From Ponticoccus alexandrii (lineage in GTDB: Bacteria; Pseudomonadota; Alphaproteobacteria; Rhodobacterales; Rhodobacteraceae): a stretch of 64,000 nt of DNA. The stretch lies in the NCBI RefSeq assembly GCF_016806125.1, contig NZ_CP047166.1, positions 744,001 to 808,000 of the forward strand. Direction: 5' to 3'. A program made the position numbers and the translations under genes. Under the pieces are notes generated by a model. The model saw only the letters and a list, made by a program, of their open reading frames with translations. It was not told the origin of the DNA and ran no database searches. Within the stretch, counting starts at the first letter, position 1; every line of letters begins with the position of its first letter. Shown piece by piece: positions 7,933 through 15,843 of this stretch.

Positions 7933-8987
7933 GTCGTTGCCTCCTTTACATGCGTGTCGAAGAGCGCCTTCGCACGGCCCCAGACGCCCGCGTCCAGCCG
8001 GTCGAGCGTTTCGAGATGGGGCAGAAGCTGCGCGGCGAAATCCAGCGAGGATTCGCGCGGCAGCAGCGAGGGCAGGTTGTCGATGGCCATGACGTCCAGC
8101 GGCGGATCGTCATGCGCGCGCAGCGCCGGTTCCGCCCAGGATGTCGCGCGGTCGTAGACCTTGATCGGGGAGAAGGCGCTGGTCGGGTCGCAGGCGATGT
8201 CGCCGATCACGCTCAGGCGGCGGCTGTCCTCGCGGGCCTCGGCGGGCACGAAGACCGGGCAGCCGGGCTGCGCGAGGATGCAGTTGAGGAAGACCTCGTG
8301 CTCCAGCACCTCGGGGAAGGGCCCGCCCGAGGCGGTCTCGGCCATGTCCCAGTCGGTGGTGGTCACGCCCATGGCGGCGCAGAGGTCGCGCGCGCCGGAG
8401 CCCACGCGTCCCAGCGCGCCGATCACGATGGCGCGGGGCAGCGGCGAGGTGACCTGAAGCGCGGCCCGCACGTCGCGTTGCAGTGCGGCGTCGTCGGGCC
8501 ATGCGGTGACGGGCGGGCAGAGCGCGCCCTGCCGCTGTGCCGCCCATGCCAGCAGCGAGACGGCGGCGCCCGCGTAGCCGGCCCAGTAGCCGAAGGCCGC
8601 GACCCGGCGGCCATCTTCGTCGAGCAGGTATTCAAGGTCGTAGAGCGCCCCGCCGCCCTCGGCGAAGCGCTTCAGCAGGCGCTGCCCGTCCGGCTGACCC
8701 TTGTAGGCGTGACCGAAGAGGATGTGCCGGTGGCGCAAGGGCGTGCCGTCGTCGGGCAGTTCCTTGAGGCCGAAGATCAGCGCATCCTCGGGCGCGCCGG
8801 GCCATGCGCCCTCCCGCGCGATCGTCGCGCCTGCCTCTGCATAGGGCTTCGTCGGCAGGATGCGGGTCGCACTTTCCTCGAAGGTCACTGACATGCCCTC
8901 GGCGATCAGGCGTGCCACGCCTTCGGGGGTGATGCCGACGCGTTCCTCGTTCGGGCGGGTCTCGGCGCGGATCCAGAGATGGGTCAT
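7929..8987 (-). CDS. saccharopine dehydrogenase, L-lysine-forming type
   Basis: A 352-residue LYS1-type dehydrogenase with an alanine dehydrogenase/PNT-like N-terminal domain (LWIRAETRPNEERVGITPEG) and an NAD-binding domain (AIVIGALGRVGSGARDLCAAMG, split here around the GxGRVG motif). It catalyses the lysine plus 2-oxoglutarate to saccharopine step, reversibly. The ATG at 8987 is chosen because the longer frame would begin inside the palindromic repeat at 9040-9084. The partner dehydrogenase overlaps the 3' end. Having separate LYS1- and LYS9-type genes rather than a fused plant-type LKR/SDH is normal for these bacteria. Confidence 0.92.
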   Translation of the reverse strand: MTHLWIRAETRPNEERVGITPEGVARLIAEGMSVTFEESATRILPTKPYAEAGATIAREGAWPGAPEDALIFGLKELPDDGTPLRHRHILFGHAYKGQPDGQRLLKRFAEGGGALYDLEYLLDEDGRRVAAFGYWAGYAGAAVSLLAWAAQRQGALCPPVTAWPDDAALQRDVRAALQVTSPLPRAIVIGALGRVGSGARDLCAAMGVTTTDWDMAETASGGPFPEVLEHEVFLNCILAQPGCPVFVPAEAREDSRRLSVIGDIACDPTSAFSPIKVYDRATSWAEPALRAHDDPPLDVMAIDNLPSLLPRESSLDFAAQLLPHLETLDRLDAGVWGRAKALFDTHVKEATT

Positions 8988-9039
8988 GCGGGGCCTTTCG
9001 ATGGGTCCGGGGCAGGGAACGGGTTGTGTTCGGCGGTGG

Positions 9040-9084
9040 CAAGGGTTTTCGAAAACCCTTGCAAAATTCTTCGAAGAATTTTGC
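9040..9084. repeat. tandem palindrome pair (TTCGAA-type), copy B
   Basis: A perfect 22-bp palindrome CAAGGGTTTTC/GAAAACCCTTG (9040-9061) shares its last base with a perfect 24-bp palindrome GCAAAATTCTTC/GAAGAATTTTGC (9061-9084). Both are centred on TTCGAA or TTTTCGAAAA. The pair sits between the phosphatase stop (9088) and the lysine operon, so it could act as terminator, RNA-stability element or both. Confidence 0.8.
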
Positions 9085-9087
9085 ACC

Positions 9088-9747
9088 TCACAGGTGGCTG
9101 CGGGCGTGCTGCCTTTCGGGCGTGTCGAGGTGCGGCAGCGCGTTGAACTGCGTCAGCGCCAGCCCCGAGGGCAGCGGCTGGATGCGATGCACCGAGGAGT
9201 TCTCGATGGCGAGGCAGCAATGGGCCATGGCGGGCAGGTCCAGCCCCATGACGATGCGCATGGCCATGCCGATCAGCCCGCCCGAGGTCACGACCAGCGC
9301 GCGGCCCTCGCCCGCGGCGATCTCGTCCAGCACCGCGCGGGTGCGGGTCTCGAAGGCCTCGAAACTCTCGGGCGCGCCCTCGATCCGTCCGTCGCGCCAA
9401 TGGGCGAAGAGCACGGGCAGGTGGTGGATGAATTCTTCGCGGCTGCCCGGCATGACGATCGCGTGCTGCTCTTCGAGCATCTGCGCCATGTGGAAATAGG
9501 TCAGTTCGTTCAGGCGCTCGTCGCGCACCGGCTCTGTCGCGCAATCGGCGGCGATGGCTTCGGCGGTTTCGACGTGGCGGCGCAGGGTGCCGGTGTAGAC
9601 GCGGGCAAAGTGCTCTCCGGCCTGCCGGAAGTAGCCGCCGAGCCAGCGGGCCTGTTCCCACCCCAGCGGGCTGAGCTTGTCGTAGCCCTCTTCATCGCGG
9701 GACGCGGAATTGGCCTGTCCGTGCCGGACAAGGGTGATGAAGGACAT
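9088..9747 (-). CDS. histidine phosphatase (phosphoglycerate mutase-like) family protein
   Basis: A 219-residue branch-1 histidine phosphatase. The RHG catalytic signature is at residues 8-10 (TLVRHGQANSASRDEEGYD), and the second active-site His lies in ALVVTSGGLIGMAMR-type context. Members dephosphorylate small metabolites or sugar phosphates; this one shows no features that settle the substrate. The start ATG at 9747 gives the standard N-terminus immediately before the RHG motif. It is separated from the lysine operon by a hairpin pair and is probably its own transcript. Confidence 0.9.
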   Translation of the reverse strand: MSFITLVRHGQANSASRDEEGYDKLSPLGWEQARWLGGYFRQAGEHFARVYTGTLRRHVETAEAIAADCATEPVRDERLNELTYFHMAQMLEEQHAIVMPGSREEFIHHLPVLFAHWRDGRIEGAPESFEAFETRTRAVLDEIAAGEGRALVVTSGGLIGMAMRIVMGLDLPAMAHCCLAIENSSVHRIQPLPSGLALTQFNALPHLDTPERQHARSHL

Positions 9748-9832
9748 TGGACCCGCCTTTCGCTTGCGTTCGGGCGGGTTCTAAGGGGGGCGACCCGGAA
9801 AGAAAAGCCGGGGCGCCCGCTGCACCGGTGCA

Positions 9833-9855
9833 GAGGTATTTGAGGACCGGAGAAG
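9833..9855 (+). repeat. gene-end repeat motif, copy 5
   Basis: GAGGTATTTGAGGACCGGAG plus AAG, directly preceded by a perfect 14-bp palindrome CTGCACCGGTGCAG (9820-9833). It lies beyond the stop of the MscS gene (minus strand) and matches the other copies. Confidence 0.6.
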
Positions 9856-9886
9856 AGCCGGGCGTGGTGCGCCCCTTCGGCGTGGG

Positions 9887-10795
9887 TCACTCCGCCGCGT
9901 GGCGGGTTTCTGTCTCGTCCTCTTCGGTGCGCGCGGTCTGCAGGGCACCGTCCACGTGCAGGGTGCGCGTGGGGAAGGGGATGTCCACGCCCTCGCGGTC
10001 CAGCGCCTCTTTCACGGCGCGCTTCATGTCGGCCTGATACTGGAAGTAGTCGTCGGTTCCGACCCAGACGCGCACGAGGAAATCCACCGAGCTGTCGTTG
10101 AGCGCATTGACCTGAATGAAGGGTTCGGGATCGGACATCGAGCGTTCGTCGGCCATGATGGTGTCGCGGATCACCTGCTCCGCCTTGGCCAGATTGGCGC
10201 CGTAACCCACGCCGAAGGTCCATTCCGCGCGGCGCTCGGGATAGGTGGAGTAGTTCTCGATCACGTTGCCCCAGACTTCGGAGTTGGGAACGATGATCTG
10301 CACGTTGCCGAGGCTGGCGAGTTCGGTGGTGTTCAGCGTGATGTCCTTGACGGTGCCCATCTCTCCACCGATCTCGACGAAATCGCCGATCTTGATGGGG
10401 CGGAAGATGATGATCATCACGCCCGCTGCCACGTTCGACAGCGTTCCCTGCAGCGCGAGGCCCACGGCAAGGCCGGCGGCGCCGAGGGCGGCGATGATCG
10501 AGGTGGTCTGCACTCCGAAGGTGTTGAGAATGACCAGTGCGGCGAGGGCGAGCACCGTGTAGCGCGCGAGGTTTCCGAGGAAGTGGAAGAGGGTGATGTC
10601 CAGCTTGGGGTTGTTCTCGCCGATGGCGCGGATGCGGCGGCGCACCCAGTTCGCGACCATGAAGCTGACCATCAGCAGCAGGAGCGCGGCGACCACGCCG
10701 CCCAGCGCCTGTGCGAGGAATTCCAGTGTCAGCAGGTCCGAGATCGACGTCCCGTTCACGAGCTCGGTGTTCATCAGCGTTTGCAGCTGGTCCAT
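9887..10795 (-). CDS. MscS-family mechanosensitive ion channel
   Basis: A 302-residue small-conductance mechanosensitive channel. Three predicted membrane segments lie in roughly residues 25-135. The third is the pore helix ALGAAGLAVGLALQGTLSNV, the family signature. It is followed by the beta domain with GVMIIIFRPIKIGDFVEIGG and PNSEVWGNVIENYS. It acts in the inner membrane as a pressure-release valve during osmotic downshock. I chose the ATG at 10795 because AGGAC lies just before it and the longer frame lacks homology. It is divergent from map, with about 130 bp between them. Confidence 0.95.
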   Translation of the reverse strand: MDQLQTLMNTELVNGTSISDLLTLEFLAQALGGVVAALLLLMVSFMVANWVRRRIRAIGENNPKLDITLFHFLGNLARYTVLALAALVILNTFGVQTTSIIAALGAAGLAVGLALQGTLSNVAAGVMIIIFRPIKIGDFVEIGGEMGTVKDITLNTTELASLGNVQIIVPNSEVWGNVIENYSTYPERRAEWTFGVGYGANLAKAEQVIRDTIMADERSMSDPEPFIQVNALNDSSVDFLVRVWVGTDDYFQYQADMKRAVKEALDREGVDIPFPTRTLHVDGALQTARTEEDETETRHAAE

Positions 10796-10928
10796 ATGTC
10801 CTGTCCCTTTCGCGGTTCTGCGGTCCCAACACGGTGCCGCCCGATGGGTTCCGCGCGCGCCCCGGTCTGGCAAAAGCGCCGCCTTGGGGTTAAATGGGGG
10901 CAGGACAAAGTGGAGCGACCTTGTGAAG

Positions 10929-11735
10929 ATGGACGAAAGCGGGCGGGTCACGCGGGACGGCATCCGGATCTATGAGCCGGGCGATTTCGCCGGGATGCAT
11001 CGGGCGGGGGCGCTGGCGGCGCAGATCCTCGACGAATTGCCGGAGCGGGTCTTCGTCGGCCAGACCACCGAGGCGATCGACGATTACATCCGGGGCCGGG
11101 TCGAGGAGGCGGGCGCGGTCTCCGCCACGATCGGCTACAAGGGCTACCAGCACGCCTCCTGCATCAGCGTGAACCATGTGGTCTGCCACGGGATCCCGGG
11201 CGGCAAGACCCTGAAGGACGGCGATATCCTGAACGTCGATGTGACGGTGATCGTGGACGGCTGGTTCGGCGACACCAGCCGGATGTACGTGGCAGGAAAG
11301 CTGCCGCGCAAGGCGGAGCGGCTGATCGAGGTGACGCATGACGCCCTGATGAAGGGGATCGAGGCCGTCAGGCCCGGCAACACCTTCGGCGACATCGGGC
11401 ACGCCATCCAGAGCTTCGTCGAGGGGCACCGCATGTCTGTGGTGCGCGACTTCTGCGGGCATGGGCTGGGGCGGGTGTTCCACGCGCCGCCGAACGTGCT
11501 GCACTACGGGCGCGCAGGCACCGGGCCGGTGCTGGAAGAGGGCATGTTCTTCACCATCGAGCCCATGGTGAACCTCGGCCGTCCCGAAACCAAGGTTCTG
11601 GCCGACGACTGGACGGCGGTGACGCGCGACAAGTCGCTCTCGGCGCAGTTCGAGCATTCGGTCGGCGTGTCGGCGGAGGGCTGCGAGATCTTCACGCTGT
11701 CGCCTGGCGGGCTGTTCCACCCGACCTACGGCTGA
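10929..11735 (+). CDS. map: type I methionine aminopeptidase
   Basis: Removes the initiator methionine from nascent proteins; a cytoplasmic two-metal enzyme. The pita-bread fold ligands are visible: DVTVIVDGWFGDTSR (two Asp), CGHGLGRVFHAPPNV (His), FTIEPMV (Glu) and FEHSVGV (Glu). The ATG at 10929 gives 268 residues. An in-frame GTG at 10923 has better spacing from GGAG (10912-10915) and could be the true start, adding two residues. The frame further upstream overlaps the mscS start and is not coding. It ends convergently to a metallo-hydrolase gene. Confidence 0.95.
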   Translation: MDESGRVTRDGIRIYEPGDFAGMHRAGALAAQILDELPERVFVGQTTEAIDDYIRGRVEEAGAVSATIGYKGYQHASCISVNHVVCHGIPGGKTLKDGDILNVDVTVIVDGWFGDTSRMYVAGKLPRKAERLIEVTHDALMKGIEAVRPGNTFGDIGHAIQSFVEGHRMSVVRDFCGHGLGRVFHAPPNVLHYGRAGTGPVLEEGMFFTIEPMVNLGRPETKVLADDWTAVTRDKSLSAQFEHSVGVSAEGCEIFTLSPGGLFHPTYG

Positions 11736-11817
11736 TCCACCCGCTGATCGGGCGCCTGATCCCGAGGCGCGCCTTGCGGTGCACAGGGTCTATTTGCGTT
11801 CAGGCCACGCAGGCCCC

Positions 11818-11871
11818 GGGGAGGGCTCTGCCCTCCCCGACCCCCTCCCGAGGTATTTTCAGACCAGAGAA
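11818..11871 (+). repeat. GC hairpin plus gene-end motif, copy 6
   Basis: A 9-bp-arm hairpin GGGGAGGGC-TCT-GCCCTCCCC (11818-11838) is followed by GAGGTATTTTCAGACCAGAG and AAGG (11850-11872). It lies between the convergent map and MBL-fold genes. The combination hairpin plus motif suggests a transcript-end signal. Confidence 0.65.
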
Positions 11872-11881
11872 GGGCGGGCCT

Positions 11882-12850
11882 TCACCATTGCCAGAGGGCC
11901 GGGACGAATTCGTAGGCTTCCCCTTTTGTGCGGACATGGCCCACCCCCGGGAAGGGGAAGTGGTAGCCCAGTACCGCCATGCGGTCCGCCGCGGCCATGT
12001 CGAGCAGGCGCTTTCGCGAGGTCTGCGTGGTCTCGGCATCCATGTCGAAATTGTTGACCCAGTCGGGGTGGGCAAAGTTCATGTAGGCGTGGTTCATCGA
12101 ATCGCCGAGCGCGATCAGTTGCTGGCCGTTCGATTCGACGATCACCGAGATGTGGCCGGGGGTGTGGCCCGGTGTATCGGTGACGCGCACCCCGGGGACG
12201 ACCTCCTGGTCGTTGGCAAGAAGCGTCCAGTCCACGCCATCGACCTGGAAGGAGTTGACCGCGCCGACGACGAATTGCTGCATCTCTGCAGGAACCTGGT
12301 TCACAAGGTCGTCCTGCATCCAGTAGTCGTATTCCGTCTGACCGGCGAAATAGGCGGCATCGGGAAAGAGGGCCTCGTCGAAGTCGTCCCGGATGCCCCA
12401 GATGTGATCCGGATGGGCGTGGGTGATGAGGACATGGGTGATCGCCGAGGGCTCGATGCCCGCCTTGCCGAGGTTCTCCGCCAGCCGTCCGGCGGTGGGC
12501 AGGAAGCGGTTGCCGGAGCCTGTGTCGACGAGGACCGTGGCCTCGCCGGTCTGGATGACGAGGTGGTTGGCATGGGCGTAATTTGTGTCGGTCGAGAGAA
12601 AGTAGCTTTCGAGGAAGGCGCGGACTTCCTCGGGGTCGGCGTTCACGCCGAGGCTGTTGGCCGGAAGTTCGAGGTGGCCGTCGGACACCACGGTCAGCGT
12701 CATGTCCCCCAGCGAGAATTGCATGTGCGCGGGGTTGCTGGCCGTGGGGGCGCCGAGCGCCTGAGCCTGCGCGCGCAGCGGCAGGGTCAGCGTGGGTGCC
12801 GCGGCGGCCATGGACAGAAGCGCGCGGCGTGAGGGGCGGAAAAGCGGCAT
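11882..12850 (-). CDS. secreted metallo-beta-lactamase-fold hydrolase
   Basis: A 322-residue MBL-fold protein with an N-terminal export signal: SRRALLSMAAAAPTLTLPL has a twin-arginine-like RR followed by a hydrophobic run and an AQA-type site near residue 30. The zinc motif THAHPDH is at residues 143-149. Later ligands appear in DTPGHTPGHIS, in LIALGDSMNH and near the C-terminus (LGYHFPFPG). Family members include lactonases, thiol-dependent hydrolases and N-acyl-homoserine-lactone-type enzymes; the substrate cannot be assigned. The ATG at 12850 is preferred because it starts directly at the signal peptide. Confidence 0.9.
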   Translation of the reverse strand: MPLFRPSRRALLSMAAAAPTLTLPLRAQAQALGAPTASNPAHMQFSLGDMTLTVVSDGHLELPANSLGVNADPEEVRAFLESYFLSTDTNYAHANHLVIQTGEATVLVDTGSGNRFLPTAGRLAENLGKAGIEPSAITHVLITHAHPDHIWGIRDDFDEALFPDAAYFAGQTEYDYWMQDDLVNQVPAEMQQFVVGAVNSFQVDGVDWTLLANDQEVVPGVRVTDTPGHTPGHISVIVESNGQQLIALGDSMNHAYMNFAHPDWVNNFDMDAETTQTSRKRLLDMAAADRMAVLGYHFPFPGVGHVRTKGEAYEFVPALWQW

Positions 12851-13026
12851 GTTGGACCTCCCATATAATTCATGCATTTGAATGCGATGATACCAGAGCC
12901 TGCGCGCATTGCCAGCCTTGCAGGTGTGCCCGTCCGCCGTGCGGGGGCGGCGCGTTTCCGGGGGCGTAGGGGGCTAGGGATCACCGGGTTCGACCGGCAT
13001 GGGCCCGTAGGGACCTGCCGGCTGTC

Positions 13027-13602
13027 CTAGGGCTGCGCGGCCCAGGTCGGGGCCCTGAGGAGGGTCACCACCGTGTCCCCGTAGGCCCGGGTTTCGAGCG
13101 CGGTGAAGCCCTCTGGTGCGGGCTGGGCTGCGCTTTCTTCCCAGACGACAAGCGCGCCGGGGGCCAGCCAGCCTGCGTTTCGGGCGGCGGTCAGGGCCCG
13201 CGCGCCGAGGCCCTTGCCGTAGGGCGGGTCGAGGAAGACCAGCGCGCAGGGCGCATCGGCGGCGGGCAGGCGGGTGGCGTCGGCGCCGATCAGGCGCACC
13301 CGGTCGGCGCATCCCAGCGTCTTGAGGTTCTCGCGGATCAACCGCTGGCCGATGCGGCCGTTTTCCACCAGCGTCAGATGCGCGGCGCCGCGCGACAGCG
13401 CCTCCAGCCCCAATGCGCCGGTGCCGGCGAAGAGGTCCAGAACCCGCGTGCCGTCGAAGGGCTCGCCGAACCGCCCGCCCGCCAGCATGTTGAACAGCGC
13501 CTCGCGCACCCGGTCGGTGGTGGGACGCAGATGCGCCCCCGGGTCGCCCTTGCCAAGCGCGGCAAGGCGGCGCCCCCGAAACTCTCCGGCGACGATCCTC
13601 AC
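13027..13602 (-). CDS. rsmD: 16S rRNA (guanine(966)-N2)-methyltransferase
   Basis: A 191-residue RsmD-family SAM-dependent methyltransferase acting on 30S precursor rRNA. The motifs are visible: LRPTTDRVREALFNML (family N-terminal block), VLDLFAGTGALGLEAL (SAM-binding motif I) and FLDPPYGKG (catalytic DPPY motif). The start is GTG at 13602, which overlaps the stop of the preceding FAD reductase gene (GTGA at 13599-13602), so translation is coupled. The pairing of rRNA methylation with a flavoprotein looks like an operon of convenience. Confidence 0.94.
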   Translation of the reverse strand: MRIVAGEFRGRRLAALGKGDPGAHLRPTTDRVREALFNMLAGGRFGEPFDGTRVLDLFAGTGALGLEALSRGAAHLTLVENGRIGQRLIRENLKTLGCADRVRLIGADATRLPAADAPCALVFLDPPYGKGLGARALTAARNAGWLAPGALVVWEESAAQPAPEGFTALETRAYGDTVVTLLRAPTWAAQP

Positions 13603-14807
13603 CCTTTCAGCAGCGGCTTGAGGTCAGCCGCCGGATTGGCCACCACGGTCTTGTCCGCAGTCCGGCCCGCCTCGATCAGGCGTTTGCCGACCATGTAGGC
13701 GCGGCTGTCGTTCATCGCGTCCACCGCCAGCAGCCTCTCGCCCGCGTAGTACCAGTGCGACAGCGCGCCGTCCTCTGCCCTGCGAGTCACGATCTGGTCG
13801 TAGCCCGCGTTCAGCCCGGCGATCTGCAGCTTGGTGTCGTATTGGTCCGACCAGAACCACGGTCGGGCGGCATAGGCGCGGCCCGCGCCGAGGATGTTTT
13901 CGGCCACCAGCTCGCCCATGTCGATGGCGTTGCCGACACTTTCCAGCCGCATGACGGCATCTCCCTGCGGGAAGGCCGCGCAGTCGCCCGCCGCCCAGAT
14001 CGCCGGGTCGGAGGTCTGGCCCTGCGCGTTCACGAGGATGCCGTTGTCGATCTCGAGCTCCGCCGCTTCGGCCAGGCCCGTGTCGGGCGCGATGCCGACC
14101 CCGGCGATGGCGAAGTCGATCTCGAGCCGCGTGCCGTCCGAGAGTTCGGCGCCGGTGACCTGCCCGTCGCCGGTCAGTTTGACCAGACCCGTGCCCTCGC
14201 GGATGTCGACGCCGTGGCTCTGGTGCTGCGCGCGGAAGTAGTCCGAGGTCTCGGGCGCGGCGACCCGTTGCAGAATGCGCGGCGCGGCCTCGACCAGGGT
14301 CACGGTCAGGCCCAGCTTCGCGGCCACCGCCGCCGCTTCGAGCCCGATGTAGCCGCCGCCGACGATCAGCACGCGGGCGCCCTTTTGGAACCGCGGTGCC
14401 ATGGCATCGACATCCGAAAGAGTGCGGACCGCGTAGACACCGCCGAGCGCCCCGCCGATGGCCTCGGGCAGGCGGCGGGGAACAGCACCGGTACAGAGCA
14501 CGAGGTGCTCGTAGGCAAGTGCGTCCTGTCCGACCGTTACGGTCCGGGCGGCCCGGTCGATGGCAGTCGCCCGGGACCCGAGCCGCAGGGTGACGTTCTG
14601 GGCGGCGTAGAACTCTGCGGGCCGCAGGAAGAGACGGTCCAGATCCATCTCGCCCAGCAGGTAGGCCTTTGATAGCGGGGGGCGCTGGTAGGGCACCACG
14701 GGCTCTTCGCCGATCAGGGTGATCTGTCCTGCGTAGCCGCCACTGCGCAGTTTGGCGACCAGCGAGGCCGCAGCCTGACCCGCCCCGACAACAACGACAC
14801 CCGACAT
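13599..14807 (-). CDS. FAD-dependent ferredoxin/rubredoxin reductase-like oxidoreductase
   Basis: A 402-residue flavoprotein of the putidaredoxin reductase/ferredoxin-NAD(+) reductase family. The FAD-binding motif is VVVGAGQAAASL, the NAD-binding motif is VLIVGGGYIGLEAAA, and the FAD-closing motif is WAAGDCA. The C-terminal reductase dimerisation domain contains WFWSDQYDTKLQIAG. It would pass electrons from NAD(P)H to a small iron-sulfur protein that is not encoded nearby. A link with the AlkB-type hydroxylase at 1847-2980 is possible but speculative. GGGAG seven bases before ATG 14807 supports that start; GTG 14813 is too close to it. Confidence 0.92.
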   Translation of the reverse strand: MSGVVVVGAGQAAASLVAKLRSGGYAGQITLIGEEPVVPYQRPPLSKAYLLGEMDLDRLFLRPAEFYAAQNVTLRLGSRATAIDRAARTVTVGQDALAYEHLVLCTGAVPRRLPEAIGGALGGVYAVRTLSDVDAMAPRFQKGARVLIVGGGYIGLEAAAVAAKLGLTVTLVEAAPRILQRVAAPETSDYFRAQHQSHGVDIREGTGLVKLTGDGQVTGAELSDGTRLEIDFAIAGVGIAPDTGLAEAAELEIDNGILVNAQGQTSDPAIWAAGDCAAFPQGDAVMRLESVGNAIDMGELVAENILGAGRAYAARPWFWSDQYDTKLQIAGLNAGYDQIVTRRAEDGALSHWYYAGERLLAVDAMNDSRAYMVGKRLIEAGRTADKTVVANPAADLKPLLKG

Positions 14808-14888
14808 TGTCACTCTCCCGTTTCCCTTTGCGTGCCGGAGCCTATAGTCGAGGCGCAGGAAAACGCAAACGCAGGAGTGACAGCGACA

Positions 14889-15377
14889 ATGTCGATTTCA
14901 GTTGGGGATACGCTGCCCGAGGCGGTTTTGGCCTACATGGGGCCGGAGGGGCCCGCAGAGGTCAAGCTTTCGGACAAGGTCAAGGGCCGCAAAGTCGTGA
15001 TTTTTGCGCTGCCGGGCGCCTATACGGGCACCTGTTCCACGGCGCATGTGCCAAGCTTCATGCGCACGCTGGATGGCTTCCGGAAAAAGGGCGTCGACGA
15101 GGTGATCTGCCTGTCGGTGAACGATCCCTTCGTGATGGGCGCATGGGGCGCCGATACCGGCGCCTCGGCGGCTGGCATCACCATGCTGGGCGACCCGGCG
15201 GCGGAATTCACCAAGGCGGCGGGCATGGATTTCTCGGCGCCGCCGGTGGGTCTGATCGACCGGTCGAAGCGCTACGCGCTTTACGCCGAGGACGGCGTGG
15301 TCAAGGTGCTGCACGCTGAAGAGAACCCGGGTGTCTGCGAGACCTCGGGCGGCGAGGCGATTCTCGCCGCGATCTGA
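14889..15377 (+). CDS. peroxiredoxin (Prx5-type redoxin)
   Basis: A 162-residue thiol peroxidase that reduces hydrogen peroxide and organic peroxides. The peroxidatic cysteine is Cys49 in the FALPGAYTGTCSTAHVPSF context typical of the Prx5/hybrid group. A second cysteine near residue 150 (NPGVCETSGG) could resolve the disulfide. The ATG at 14889 gives the family N-terminus MSISVGDTLPEA; AGGAG lies about 12 bases upstream. It is divergent from the FAD reductase with an 80-bp gap. No fused glutaredoxin is present. Confidence 0.94.
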   Translation: MSISVGDTLPEAVLAYMGPEGPAEVKLSDKVKGRKVVIFALPGAYTGTCSTAHVPSFMRTLDGFRKKGVDEVICLSVNDPFVMGAWGADTGASAAGITMLGDPAAEFTKAAGMDFSAPPVGLIDRSKRYALYAEDGVVKVLHAEENPGVCETSGGEAILAAI

Positions 15378-15386
15378 CGCGGATGA

Positions 15387-15448
15387 CCCATCCTTTGCGT
15401 CGCAAAGGATGGGCGGGCGGAAGCTTTTGCGGCGCAAAAGCTTCCGCC
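15387..15448. repeat. tandem hairpin pair, copy C
   Basis: A 13-bp-arm hairpin CCCATCCTTTGCG-T-CGCAAAGGATGGG (15387-15413) is followed three bases later by a 15-bp-arm hairpin with GGCGGAAGCTTTTGC arms (15416-15448). It starts 10 bp after the peroxiredoxin stop. No T-run follows, so it differs from a standard terminator. Confidence 0.7.
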
Positions 15449-15518
15449 ATTCCGTTCCGGTCATGGGTGCGGAGGTCGGGCAAGCGGGGCGCTGCCCCCG
15501 GCCTGCGGCCTCCCCCGC

Positions 15519-15539
15519 GGTATTTTTGGACCGAAGAAG
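15519..15539 (+). repeat. gene-end repeat motif, copy 7
   Basis: GGTATTTTTGGACCGAAGAA followed by G; this is the copy closest to the consensus. It lies between the convergent peroxiredoxin and phhB genes and is preceded by a GC-rich dyad (CGGCCTGCGGCC). Confidence 0.65.
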
Positions 15540-15552
15540 CCGGGACGCGGCT

Positions 15553-15843
15553 CTACAGGCTGTCCATCTTGCGCGCGAGCTTGACGTCCAGTTGCGACAG
15601 GCCGCCGACATCGTGGGTCGACAGGGTCACCTCGACCCTGTTGTAGACGTTGAACCACTCGGGGTGGTGGTTCCATTTCTCCGCGAACATCGCGGCGCGG
15701 GTCATCCAGGCGAAGGCCTCGGTGAAGTCGCCGAACTTGTAGGTCTTGTGGATCGCATCGCGTCCCTTGACCATCTCCCAGCCGGCGGAGAACAGCGGCT
15801 CCAGCACGGTCTGGCGGGCGGTGTCCGACAGTTTCTCGGTCAT
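15553..15843 (-). CDS. phhB: 4a-hydroxytetrahydrobiopterin dehydratase
   Basis: A 96-residue pterin-4a-carbinolamine dehydratase that recycles the pterin cofactor of aromatic amino acid hydroxylases. The signature [17 protein letters not shown] and the C-terminal [16 protein letters not shown] are clear. Length is normal. Its ATG (15843) overlaps the stop of the upstream acyltransferase gene by four bases. No phenylalanine hydroxylase is in the window, so the protein may serve a distant enzyme. Confidence 0.95.
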   Translation of the reverse strand: MTEKLSDTARQTVLEPLFSAGWEMVKGRDAIHKTYKFGDFTEAFAWMTRAAMFAEKWNHHPEWFNVYNRVEVTLSTHDVGGLSQLDVKLARKMDSL

